In this document: in pieces, positions 1 through 6,925 of the stretch
Layout of the letters: every line of letters starts with the position of its first letter
Numbering within the stretch: the stretch's first letter is position 1
NCBI GenBank assembly: GCA_019117125.1
Contig: DXAL01000023.1
Location: 31,095 to 95,094 of the forward strand
Reading direction: 5' to 3'
Origin: Candidatus Mediterraneibacter merdipullorum
GTDB lineage: Bacteria > Bacillota > Clostridia > Lachnospirales > Lachnospiraceae
DNA: 64,000 nt
The notes under the pieces: model-generated
What the model saw: the letters and a program-made list of their open reading frames with translations, nothing else
Told to the model about the DNA's origin: nothing
The model's database searches: none
Made by a program: the position numbers and the translations under genes

Positions 1-843
1 AACAAGTCCACAGAGTTTAAGAATGTCGTCATCACGACTGCCGTGGCGGCAGCCCACGTGCTCATCCTGGTGGTCTCCACGGACCTGGGAGCAGCGCTCA
101 TCTTCTTTGTGGTATATCTGGTGATGCTCTATGTGTCCACCAGGCAGCCGCTCTATGCGGCAGCCGGCCTTGGCGCCGGAGTCCTTGCGGCTGTGGCGGG
201 GTATCATCTGTTCGGCCATATCGCGGTGCGCGTCGAGGCGTGGCAGGACCCCATCGCCACATACAGCGGGAGCGGATACCAGGTGGCACAGTCCCTGTTT
301 GCCATTGGTACGGGAAGCTGGTTCGGGACCGGGCTGTTCCAGGGACGGCCGGATACGATACCGGTGGCGGAGACGGATTTTATCTTCTCCGCTGTGACAG
401 AAGAGATGGGCGTCATATTCGGTCTGTGCATTGTTCTGATTTGTGTAAGCTGTTATGTTATGTTCCTGAATATTGCCATGGAACTGCACCGGCGTTTTTA
501 TAAACTGGTGGCGCTCGGTCTGGGCACCTGCTACATCTTCCAGGTGTTCCTGCAGATTGGGGGCGTGACCAAATTCATCCCATCCACCGGGATGACGCTG
601 CCGTTCGTGAGTTACGGAGGCAGCTCGATGCTCAGCACGATGATTATGTTCGGCATCATACAGGGACTTTATATCGTGCGGGAAGATGAAGAAGAGAAAC
701 GTGAGAAAGAAAAGGAGGCTCAAGATGGCCTGGGAAGAGCAGCAGCCCGAAAGAAGAGGACGGAAGTCCGGAAGAACGGGACCAAGTTCGAGGAAGTCCC
801 CAGACAGAGGACGCGCAAAAAATCAGGAACGCGCCCGAAATAA
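1..843 (+). CDS. FtsW/SpoVE-type SEDS glycosyltransferase, C-terminal part (5' end outside window)
   Basis: The frame is open from base 1, so the gene starts before the window; about 280 residues are visible. Several hydrophobic segments are followed by the SEDS C-terminal signature (FIPSTGMTLPFVSYGGSSML, near residue 190 of the visible part). SEDS proteins polymerise lipid II into glycan strands in the membrane, each with a class B PBP as partner. The partner here is the gene directly downstream, whose start lies inside this gene. The last 50 residues form a very charged cytoplasmic tail rich in K, R and E. Septal FtsW rather than SpoVE or RodA is inferred: a second SEDS gene with RodA context lies at 51.1-52.3 kb. 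Confidence 0.9.
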   Translation, partial: NKSTEFKNVVITTAVAAAHVLILVVSTDLGAALIFFVVYLVMLYVSTRQPLYAAAGLGAGVLAAVAGYHLFGHIAVRVEAWQDPIATYSGSGYQVAQSLFAIGTGSWFGTGLFQGRPDTIPVAETDFIFSAVTEEMGVIFGLCIVLICVSCYVMFLNIAMELHRRFYKLVALGLGTCYIFQVFLQIGGVTKFIPSTGMTLPFVSYGGSSMLSTMIMFGIIQGLYIVREDEEEKREKEKEAQDGLGRAAARKKRTEVRKNGTKFEEVPRQRTRKKSGTRPK

Positions 844-2242
844 GGAATTTGCGCGCATTACCTATTTCTTTGTGATTCTGTTCATCGCGCTGATGGCGTA
901 CATCGTCTATTTCACTGCGCTTCGCGCAGGGACATTTGTCAACAGCCCATACAATCAGAGGCAGGATGCCTTCGCAAAGGACACGGTGCGCGGGAGCATC
1001 ACGGACCGCAACGGCAACGTCCTTGCGGAGACGGTGGTGGGGGACGACGGCACAGAGACCCGGCGCTACCCCTACGGCTCCCTTTTCGCCCATGTGGTGG
1101 GATACAGCAGCGATGAGCTTGGAAAGACGGGACTGGAGTCCGTGGAGAATTTTGAACTCCTGACGTCCAATGCCTTCTTTGTGGAAAAGATACAGAATGA
1201 ATTCAACGGAAAGAAAAATCAGGGCGACACGGTCGTCACCACCCTGGATGCAGACCTCCAGCAGGCGGCTGCGGCGGCTATGGGCGACTACAGGGGGGCG
1301 GTCATCGTCATGGAGGCGGATACCGGACGCATCCTCGCCATGGTTTCCAAGCCTGATTATGACCCCAATGACATTGCTTCCCGGTGGGAGGCGCTGAACA
1401 CCGATGAAAAGAACAGCCCGCTTTTGAACCGCGCCACAGGCGGCTCCTATGCCCCCGGCTCTGTCTTCAAGACGGTGACAGCGCTGGCGTATATGCGCCA
1501 GGATGCCGCTTACCGTGATTATTCCTACGACTGCAGAGGGTCCATCACAGAGGGGGATACAACGATTCCGTGCGCCGGCGGAGCAGTGCACGGACAGGAA
1601 GACCTGGAAAGCTCCTACGCCAATTCCTGCAACTCCTCCTTTGTCAATATCGGACTGCACCTGGATATCAGCGGATTCCGGGATACAGCGGAGGACCTGC
1701 TGTTCAATTCCTCCCTGCCGGGCGTGCTGGATTACTCCAAAAGTTCTTTTGTCCTGGATGAGGATTCGCCCACATCGGAAGTCATGATGACGGCGATGGG
1801 GCAGGGAAAGACGACGGTGAGCCCGTATCACATGACCCTCATCACCCAGGCGGTGGCAAACGGGGGCACGCTGATGGAGCCTTATCTGGTCGATTCTGTC
1901 ACCAATTACACCGGGACGGAAGTGCGCCGGAATGTCCCCCAGAGCTACGGACGGCTCATGACATCCGACGAGGCGTCGCAGCTCAAGGAATATATGGCGG
2001 CTGTTGTCAGTGAGGGGACCGGCTCCGTGCTCAGTGGAAGGTCCTACACGGTAGCAGGAAAGACCGGGACCGCAGAGTACAGCACAGACAGCAGCGACCG
2101 GACCCACTCCTGGTTCACCGGCTTTACCGATATCGACAATCCGGAGCTTGTGATTACCGTAATCACGGAGGGTTCTGACGGGAGCGCGGGAGGCAAAGCG
2201 GTCTCCATCGCAGGGACGATTCTGGATTCCTATTATAATTGA
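725..2242 (+). CDS. class B penicillin-binding protein (transpeptidase), partner of the upstream SEDS protein
   Basis: Crosslinks peptidoglycan outside the membrane. A basic N-terminal tail precedes one membrane anchor (about residues 45-65). The transpeptidase motifs are all present: SVFK near residue 246 with the active serine, SCN near 301 and KTGT near 445. At 505 aa it is the short PBPA type, lacking the large extra domain of the PBP2 at 54-56.9 kb. The start chosen is ATG 725, six bases after AAAGGAGG (711-718); an in-frame ATG at 686 has no ribosome site. It overlaps the ftsW-type gene by 119 bp in another frame, so the two are almost certainly co-expressed. Confidence 0.93.
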   Translation: MAWEEQQPERRGRKSGRTGPSSRKSPDRGRAKNQERARNKEFARITYFFVILFIALMAYIVYFTALRAGTFVNSPYNQRQDAFAKDTVRGSITDRNGNVLAETVVGDDGTETRRYPYGSLFAHVVGYSSDELGKTGLESVENFELLTSNAFFVEKIQNEFNGKKNQGDTVVTTLDADLQQAAAAAMGDYRGAVIVMEADTGRILAMVSKPDYDPNDIASRWEALNTDEKNSPLLNRATGGSYAPGSVFKTVTALAYMRQDAAYRDYSYDCRGSITEGDTTIPCAGGAVHGQEDLESSYANSCNSSFVNIGLHLDISGFRDTAEDLLFNSSLPGVLDYSKSSFVLDEDSPTSEVMMTAMGQGKTTVSPYHMTLITQAVANGGTLMEPYLVDSVTNYTGTEVRRNVPQSYGRLMTSDEASQLKEYMAAVVSEGTGSVLSGRSYTVAGKTGTAEYSTDSSDRTHSWFTGFTDIDNPELVITVITEGSDGSAGGKAVSIAGTILDSYYN

Positions 2243-2273
2243 TATATATTGAGATGAAAAAAGAGCAGCGGTT

Positions 2274-2618
2274 ATGGAATTAAAACTTTACTGTGAACTG
2301 TATGTCAGCGAATGCTGGAGGGAAAAAAAGGAAAAGTTGATAAGCAGGCTGAAAAAGAACAGGCTCCAGCCACGGGTATATCTCATCACCCTCGCACAGG
2401 GCGGACAGAACCACCTGGAGTTTTTTTCCAGCGTGCTCTTAAAGCAGCATGTCTTTGACAGCAGGGAACTGTTTCTGGTCGGCATCGCGGACGGATACGA
2501 CGAGTGCCTTGCCATGACAGAAGAGATTGCCGGTCTTGTCTGCCGCAGGACCGGGGGTACGGACATCCGCGGATATATACTGGCACGGCAGGATGAATTT
2601 GAAAAGACAGGACGGTGA
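2274..2618 (+). CDS. conserved hypothetical protein, 114 aa
   Basis: I do not recognise a family. The product is soluble, with a basic stretch near residues 17-31 (EKKEKLISRLKKNR) and the rest a mixed alpha/beta pattern (RVYLITLAQGG, ELFLVGIADGY) with no membrane segment and no Cys cluster. It sits 31 bp after the PBP gene and 4 bp before the DUF2953 gene, so it is probably in one operon with cell-wall and sporulation genes. Function unknown. Confidence 0.7.
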   Translation: MELKLYCELYVSECWREKKEKLISRLKKNRLQPRVYLITLAQGGQNHLEFFSSVLLKQHVFDSRELFLVGIADGYDECLAMTEEIAGLVCRRTGGTDIRGYILARQDEFEKTGR

Positions 2619-2622
2619 ATTG

Positions 2623-3687
2623 ATGGCACATATCTTACTCCTTATCCTGAAAATACTGGGCTTTCTCATCCTTGGCATCCTTGCGCTCATTCTGCTTCTC
2701 TGCATCGTCTTCCTGTTGGCGCCGGTGGTGTACCGGTGCAGGGTTTCCGGCGAAGACCGGGTGGAAAGCATCCGTGGTCTTGTCCGGTTTCACTGGCTTT
2801 TCCATCTGATATCCGGTGAAGTGCGCTATGAGGACGGCGCTTTTCGCTGGCGTCTGCGCCTGGCGTGGAAAAAACTGGGAAGCACAGACGAAGAGTCCTC
2901 TAAGTCTTCCGCATCGAAAACTGCCGGAGCGGAAGCGGAACAGGCAGCCCTTCCGGAGAAAAAAGGGGCGCGTCGGGAAGAGAATGTGCATCAGGAAGAG
3001 ACGGCGCACCGGGAAGGGACTGCGCATCAGGAAGAGACTGCACATCAGCAGGAGCCCCCGCATCAGGAAGAGACTCCACATCAGCGGGAGACCGCGCATC
3101 ACGAAGAGACGGCGCACCGGCAGGAGCCCGCGTATCAGCAGGGAACTGCAGAGCCGGGAGATGACGCACGGAAAGGGAAGGGCACTGCGGGAAAGAACGT
3201 GCGGAAAAGAGCAAAGCGCATTTGGGCGCGGATTTCCGCCATTCCTGAAAAATTACGGCGATTTTGGGAAAAGATAAAATATACATTTCACTCGATGTGT
3301 GATAAGATAAAAGCACTGAGGAGAAAAAAAGAGAAAGTCAGGGCTTTTCTTGACAATCCCGCGCACCGGGAGGCATTTTCCCTTCTCCTGTCAGAGACGG
3401 GGAAGCTCCTGAAAAGGCTCAGACCAAGGAAGGCGGAAGCAGACCTGGAGTTCGGGTTTTCCGACCCGTCCCATACCGGGTATGCCCTTGCGCTTGTCAG
3501 TTTCCTTTATCCGGCAGTGGGAGAGTTTACGCAGATACGCCCTGATTTTGAACACCGGATATTCCGGGGCAGCCTTTTGCTCAGAGGGCGGATACGGATG
3601 CTCTATGGCGTGATATTTGCGCTGAACCTGCTGCGCGACAGAAATGTGCGGACAACCTACAGGCATATCAGAAAATTTAAGTTATAA
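2623..3687 (+). CDS. DUF2953 domain protein with hexapeptide repeats
   Basis: A strong N-terminal membrane segment (about residues 4-32) is followed by a cytoplasmic or surface segment ending in the DUF2953 domain (about residues 255-354; conserved DPSHTGYAL and FRGSLLLRGRIR). DUF2953 genes usually lie next to ytfJ in Clostridia, as here, and their function is unknown. Between the two parts is a hydrophilic linker with nine tandem hexapeptides of the type HQEETA (DNA 2989-3150). Start ATG 2623 was chosen because it opens directly on the membrane segment 4 bp after the previous stop; the in-frame start at 2527 would overlap the previous gene by 92 bp. Confidence 0.8.
   Translation: MAHILLLILKILGFLILGILALILLLCIVFLLAPVVYRCRVSGEDRVESIRGLVRFHWLFHLISGEVRYEDGAFRWRLRLAWKKLGSTDEESSKSSASKTAGAEAEQAALPEKKGARREENVHQEETAHREGTAHQEETAHQQEPPHQEETPHQRETAHHEETAHRQEPAYQQGTAEPGDDARKGKGTAGKNVRKRAKRIWARISAIPEKLRRFWEKIKYTFHSMCDKIKALRRKKEKVRAFLDNPAHREAFSLLLSETGKLLKRLRPRKAEADLEFGFSDPSHTGYALALVSFLYPAVGEFTQIRPDFEHRIFRGSLLLRGRIRMLYGVIFALNLLRDRNVRTTYRHIRKFKL
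2989..3150 (+). repeat. nine in-frame 18-bp repeats coding HxEETA-type hexapeptides
   Basis: Nine consecutive 18-bp units, each starting CAT, CAC or TAT, encode units such as HQEETA, HREGTA, HQQEPP and HRQEPA with no interruption. The DNA copies differ mostly by substitution, which suggests old expansion with drift. It forms the flexible linker of the DUF2953 protein. Copy number may vary between strains. Confidence 0.9.
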
Positions 3688-3725
3688 GGACCCGGACAGA
3701 GACGGAGTCCTGTAAGGAGGAAAAA

Positions 3726-4136
3726 ATGGCGGAAGAAAGAAACAGTTTCAAATCAACACTGGAATCCCTGTTCCGGGGGATGGACGGCGTCGTGTCGTCC
3801 AAGACGGTAGTAGGTGATGCAATCCATATCGGAAGCACGATCATCCTCCCGCTGGTGGATGTCTCGTTCGGGATAGGCGCCGGAGCTTTTTCCGGGGAGA
3901 AGAAAGAGAAGGGGATGGGCGGCATCGGCGGAAAGATGTCCCCCTGCGCGGTCATCGTGATTCAGGACGGACGCACAAAGCTTGTCAATATCAAGAACCA
4001 GGACACCATCACAAAGATACTGGATATGGTCCCGGATGTAATCGACCGGTTCACTTCGGATAAAGAGGATAAGATGACAGAGAAAGACGTCATGGACATT
4101 CTGGATTCGGATGACGGGGAAGACGTTCAGAAATAA
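3726..4136 (+). CDS. ytfJ: YtfJ/GerW-family sporulation protein
   Basis: 136 aa. The central conserved block (residues 20-90: SKTVVGDAIHIGSTIILPLV, then a glycine-rich loop and SPCAVIVIQDG) matches the YtfJ/GerW family, spore proteins needed for normal germination in Bacillus. The start ATG has a strong GGAGG (3716-3720) upstream. It follows the DUF2953 gene by 38 bp, the family's usual neighbour in Clostridia. The role in this organism is inferred from the family. Confidence 0.9.
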   Translation: MAEERNSFKSTLESLFRGMDGVVSSKTVVGDAIHIGSTIILPLVDVSFGIGAGAFSGEKKEKGMGGIGGKMSPCAVIVIQDGRTKLVNIKNQDTITKILDMVPDVIDRFTSDKEDKMTEKDVMDILDSDDGEDVQK

Positions 4137-4190
4137 GCGTAAATACCGGCATATCCCGGACTGCCCGGGCATAGGATAGAAAAAGGGGAA

Positions 4191-4346
4191 ATGTCCGGAA
4201 GTGAGTCGATGAAGAAAGTATGCGGTTTTGCACTGTTCTGGATGGCAATCGGCATGTTTGTCATGATGCTGCTCCCAAGCCTTGTGTGGGGCGTTATTGT
4301 GACGATTGTCCTTCTCGTGGCTGGCTACCGGCTTTTCTGCTGCTGA
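4191..4346 (+). CDS. small membrane protein, 51 aa, ending FCC
   Basis: ATG 4191 follows AAAAAGGGGAA, giving 51 residues; an in-frame ATG at 4209 would give 45 (MKKVCGFALFW). Almost the entire length is two hydrophobic helices separated by a Pro-Ser turn (LLPSLVWG), ending GYRLFCC. It lies 54 bp after ytfJ and before a terminator-like hairpin. From memory similar small proteins with a Cys-Cys end occur beside ytfJ in Lachnospiraceae, but no function is known to me. Confidence 0.6.
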   Translation: MSGSESMKKVCGFALFWMAIGMFVMMLLPSLVWGVIVTIVLLVAGYRLFCC

Positions 4347-4426
4347 GGCGCAGGGCGCCGGAACCTGTCCGCCGCCGCTGCACCTGCCAAAGCTGCGGAG
4401 ATGGCAACATAAGACTGTGACAAACA

Positions 4427-4463
4427 AAACCCCGGAGCTGCATTTTCTGCGGCTCCGGGGTCT
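4427..4463 (-). terminator. rho-independent terminator of rpmB
   Basis: On the minus strand a GC-rich stem (GACCCCGGAGC pairing with GCTCCGGGG) is followed by TTTTGTTTG. It lies 34 bp past the rpmB stop. It may also stop the converging + strand transcripts, though the + side lacks a T-tract. Confidence 0.8.
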
Positions 4464-4496
4464 GTGTCCGTGTCACTCAAATGTGAGGCTGTCTGC

Positions 4497-4682
4497 TTAG
4501 GCGCGCTCAACGCGTCCGGATTTCAGACAGGATGTGCAAACATACATTTTCTTTGATCCGCCCTCTGTCTTTACTCTGACGGATTTTACATTTGATTTCC
4601 ACATTTTCGGTGTTTTTCTATGAGAGTGGCTTACGTTGTTTCCAAAGTGAGCACCCTTTTCGCAAATAGCACATTTAGCCAT
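4497..4682 (-). CDS. rpmB: 50S ribosomal protein L28
   Basis: 61 aa. Starts MAKCAICEKG and carries two CxxC pairs (C4-C7 and CTSC near residues 50-53), the zinc-binding C+ form of L28. The start at 4682 is set by GGAGG 8 bases upstream; the frame is open to 4724 but that would add 14 non-family residues. Divergent from asp23, as in other Firmicutes (rpmB-yloU-yloV). Confidence 0.96.
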   Translation of the reverse strand: MAKCAICEKGAHFGNNVSHSHRKTPKMWKSNVKSVRVKTEGGSKKMYVCTSCLKSGRVERA

Positions 4683-4733
4683 GACTGCACCTCCTAACAA
4701 TCTGAACTGGTCATATAGACTCATAACACTGAT

Positions 4734-4762
4734 ATTCTATCAGAAAGAAATACCCATTGCAA
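4734..4762 (-). promoter_or_regulatory. rpmB promoter (sigma-A type)
   Basis: Minus strand TTGCAA (4757-4762), 17-bp spacer, TAGAAT (4734-4739), about 50 bp before the rpmB start. Confidence 0.75.
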
Positions 4763-4800
4763 GTATTTTTTAAAAAATCGACTCAAAAATCGAAACGCTG

Positions 4801-4829
4801 TTGTAAAATCAAATGAGTGATAGTATAAT
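4801..4829 (+). promoter_or_regulatory. promoter of asp23-fakA-like operon (sigma-A type)
   Basis: TTGTAA (4801-4806), 17-bp spacer, TATAAT (4824-4829), about 50 bp before the Asp23 start. With the rpmB promoter it makes a back-to-back pair in an AT-rich 198-bp gap. Confidence 0.8.
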
Positions 4830-4880
4830 AAACATGTTATTTATGGCAAAAATCCATTAAAAACCGGGAGGTATATATTG

Positions 4881-5240
4881 ATGAAAGGAAGTATGAGCAC
4901 AGAACTCGGAATCATCACTGTCAATCCTGACGTGATAGCCAAATATGCCGGCTCTGTCGCTGTGGAGTGTTTCGGCATCGTCGGCATGGCGGCAGTGAAT
5001 ATGAAGGACGGCCTTGTCCGCCTTCTGAAGAGAGAGAGCCTGACCCACGGCATCCAGGTCGAGATATCGGAGGAGAACGCACTTACCCTGAATTTTCATG
5101 TCATCGTTGCATACGGCGTGAATATCCTTTCTGTTTCTGACAATCTTATGAGCAATGTAAAGTATAAGGTTGAAGAATTCACCGGAATGACGGTAGAAAA
5201 AATCAACATCTTCGTCGAAGGTGTGAGAGTGATAGATTAA
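4881..5240 (+). CDS. Asp23/Gls24 family protein
   Basis: 119 aa, a single Asp23 domain (MSTELGIITVNPDVIAKYAG, then LNFHVIVAYGVNI and a C-terminal NIFVEGVRV). The family is a membrane-associated envelope-stress protein in staphylococci and a conserved neighbour of the DAK2 kinase (yloU-yloV in Bacillus). Start ATG 4881 lies 9 bases after GGGAGG; the TTG at 4878 and the ATG at 4893 are alternatives. The next gene begins 13 bp later. Confidence 0.9.
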   Translation: MKGSMSTELGIITVNPDVIAKYAGSVAVECFGIVGMAAVNMKDGLVRLLKRESLTHGIQVEISEENALTLNFHVIVAYGVNILSVSDNLMSNVKYKVEEFTGMTVEKINIFVEGVRVID

Positions 5241-5253
5241 GGAGGATATTGTC

Positions 5254-6918
5254 GTGGCAGTGAAAACGATAAATACGGAGATGCTTCGCAGGATGTTCCT
5301 TGCAGGGGCTGCAAATCTGGAAGCAAAAAAAGAATTCATCAATGAATTGAACGTATTTCCCGTACCGGACGGCGATACGGGGACCAATATGACGCTGACC
5401 ATCATGTCGGCTGCAAAAGAAGTGCAGGCGCTCGAGCATCCGGATATGGTCTCGATGGCAAAGGCAATCTCTTCCGGGTCGCTCCGGGGCGCCAGGGGAA
5501 ATTCCGGAGTCATCCTGTCGCAGCTTCTCCGTGGATTTACGAAAGAGATACGTGAATACGAGGCAATCGACGCTTCTGTGCTGGCAAAAGCATGCGACCG
5601 CGCTACAGCGACCGCATACAAAGCGGTGATGAAGCCGAAGGAAGGGACCATCCTCACGGTCGCAAAGGGGATATCCCAGCGCGCACAGGAGCTCGCCGAG
5701 ACGACGGAAGACCTGGAGGTCTTCATCCCGGAAATCCTCCGCCGTGCGGAGGAAGTGCTGGCCGAGACGCCGGAACTCCTTCCGGTGCTCAAGGAAGCGG
5801 GCGTCGTGGATTCCGGAGGACAGGGGCTTCTTGAAGTGCTCCGCGGCGCGTACGACGCGTTCCTCGGTAAGGAAATCGACTATACCGCGATTGAAGCGGG
5901 AAGCGCTGCGAAGATGGTGAAGCCGGACCAGCAGGCAGCGGCGGATATCAAGTTCGGATACTGCACGGAATTCATCATTATGACGGACAAACCGTTCACA
6001 GATGCCGATGAGACGGAGTTTAAGGCTTATCTGGAGTCCATCGGTGATTCCATCGTCTGCGTGGCGGATGATGATATCGTGAAGATACATGTCCATACGA
6101 ACGACCCCGGGCTTGCAATCCAGAAGGCGCTGACATACGGACAGCTCTCCCGCATGAAGATTGACAATATGCGCGAGGAGCACCAGGAAAAGCTCATCCG
6201 CGACGCGGAGAAGGTGGCTGCCCAGCAGGCTGAGGCGAAGAAGAAAAAAGAACCCAGGAAGCCGGTGGGATTCATCGCGGTCTCCATCGGAGACGGGATG
6301 AACGAGATATTCCGTGAACTGGGCGTGGATTATATCATCGAGGGCGGACAGACGATGAACCCGAGTACGGACGACATGCTCACCGCCATCGACCAGGTCA
6401 ATGCGGACCACATCTTCATCCTTCCAAACAACAAGAATATCATCCTTGCGGCGAACCAGGCCCAGACGCTGACGGAGGACAAAGACATCATCGTCATACC
6501 GACAAAGACGGTTCCCCAGGGAATCACCGCAGTAATCAGCTACATGCCGGAGGCGGATGTGGACACCAATCTGGAAGCAATGCAGGAGGGTATCAAAAAT
6601 GTCCGCACCGGTCAGGTAACCTATGCGGTCCGCGACACAAAGATTGACGATAAGGAAATCCACGAAGGCGATATCATGGGCATCGGCGACCAGGGCATCC
6701 TTGCAGTGGGACAGTCTGTCGAGGAGACGACAAAAGAGATGCTCGCTCAGCTCGTGGATGGAGATTCTGAGCTCATCAGCCTCTATTACGGACAGGATGT
6801 ACAGGAGGAAGACGCTCAGAAATTTGCGGAAGCTGTGGAAGCGCTGTATCCGGATGTGGACATTGACGTCCATATGGGCGGACAGCCAATCTATTATTAC
6901 GTCCTTTCTGTAGAATAA
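5254..6918 (+). CDS. DAK2-domain kinase, YloV/FakA-like
   Basis: 554 aa. The N-terminal DAK2 ATP-binding domain carries the metal-binding motif PDGDTGTNM (D39 and D41) and GARGNSGVILSQ; the middle and C-terminal parts match the YloV/FakA family. FakA phosphorylates fatty acids bound to FakB in the cytoplasm. No fakB is in this window, so the substrate is inferred from the family. GTG start at 5254 has GGAGG at 5241-5245. It lies between asp23 and recG, the Firmicutes order. Confidence 0.9.
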   Translation: MAVKTINTEMLRRMFLAGAANLEAKKEFINELNVFPVPDGDTGTNMTLTIMSAAKEVQALEHPDMVSMAKAISSGSLRGARGNSGVILSQLLRGFTKEIREYEAIDASVLAKACDRATATAYKAVMKPKEGTILTVAKGISQRAQELAETTEDLEVFIPEILRRAEEVLAETPELLPVLKEAGVVDSGGQGLLEVLRGAYDAFLGKEIDYTAIEAGSAAKMVKPDQQAAADIKFGYCTEFIIMTDKPFTDADETEFKAYLESIGDSIVCVADDDIVKIHVHTNDPGLAIQKALTYGQLSRMKIDNMREEHQEKLIRDAEKVAAQQAEAKKKKEPRKPVGFIAVSIGDGMNEIFRELGVDYIIEGGQTMNPSTDDMLTAIDQVNADHIFILPNNKNIILAANQAQTLTEDKDIIVIPTKTVPQGITAVISYMPEADVDTNLEAMQEGIKNVRTGQVTYAVRDTKIDDKEIHEGDIMGIGDQGILAVGQSVEETTKEMLAQLVDGDSELISLYYGQDVQEEDAQKFAEAVEALYPDVDIDVHMGGQPIYYYVLSVE

Positions 6919-6925
6919 CTGTGAG

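Noticed and set aside
656..2107. 483-codon open frame on the minus strand
   Set aside because: It lies fully antisense to the PBP gene, which has all catalytic motifs; the product shows no family features and has no ribosome site. Similar long shadows at 5203-6873, 7172-8656 and 29180-30409 were left out for the same reason.
2989..3150. Possible CRISPR-like or minisatellite array
   Set aside because: The period is 18 bp without spacers and stays in frame with the DUF2953 gene; it is a protein repeat.
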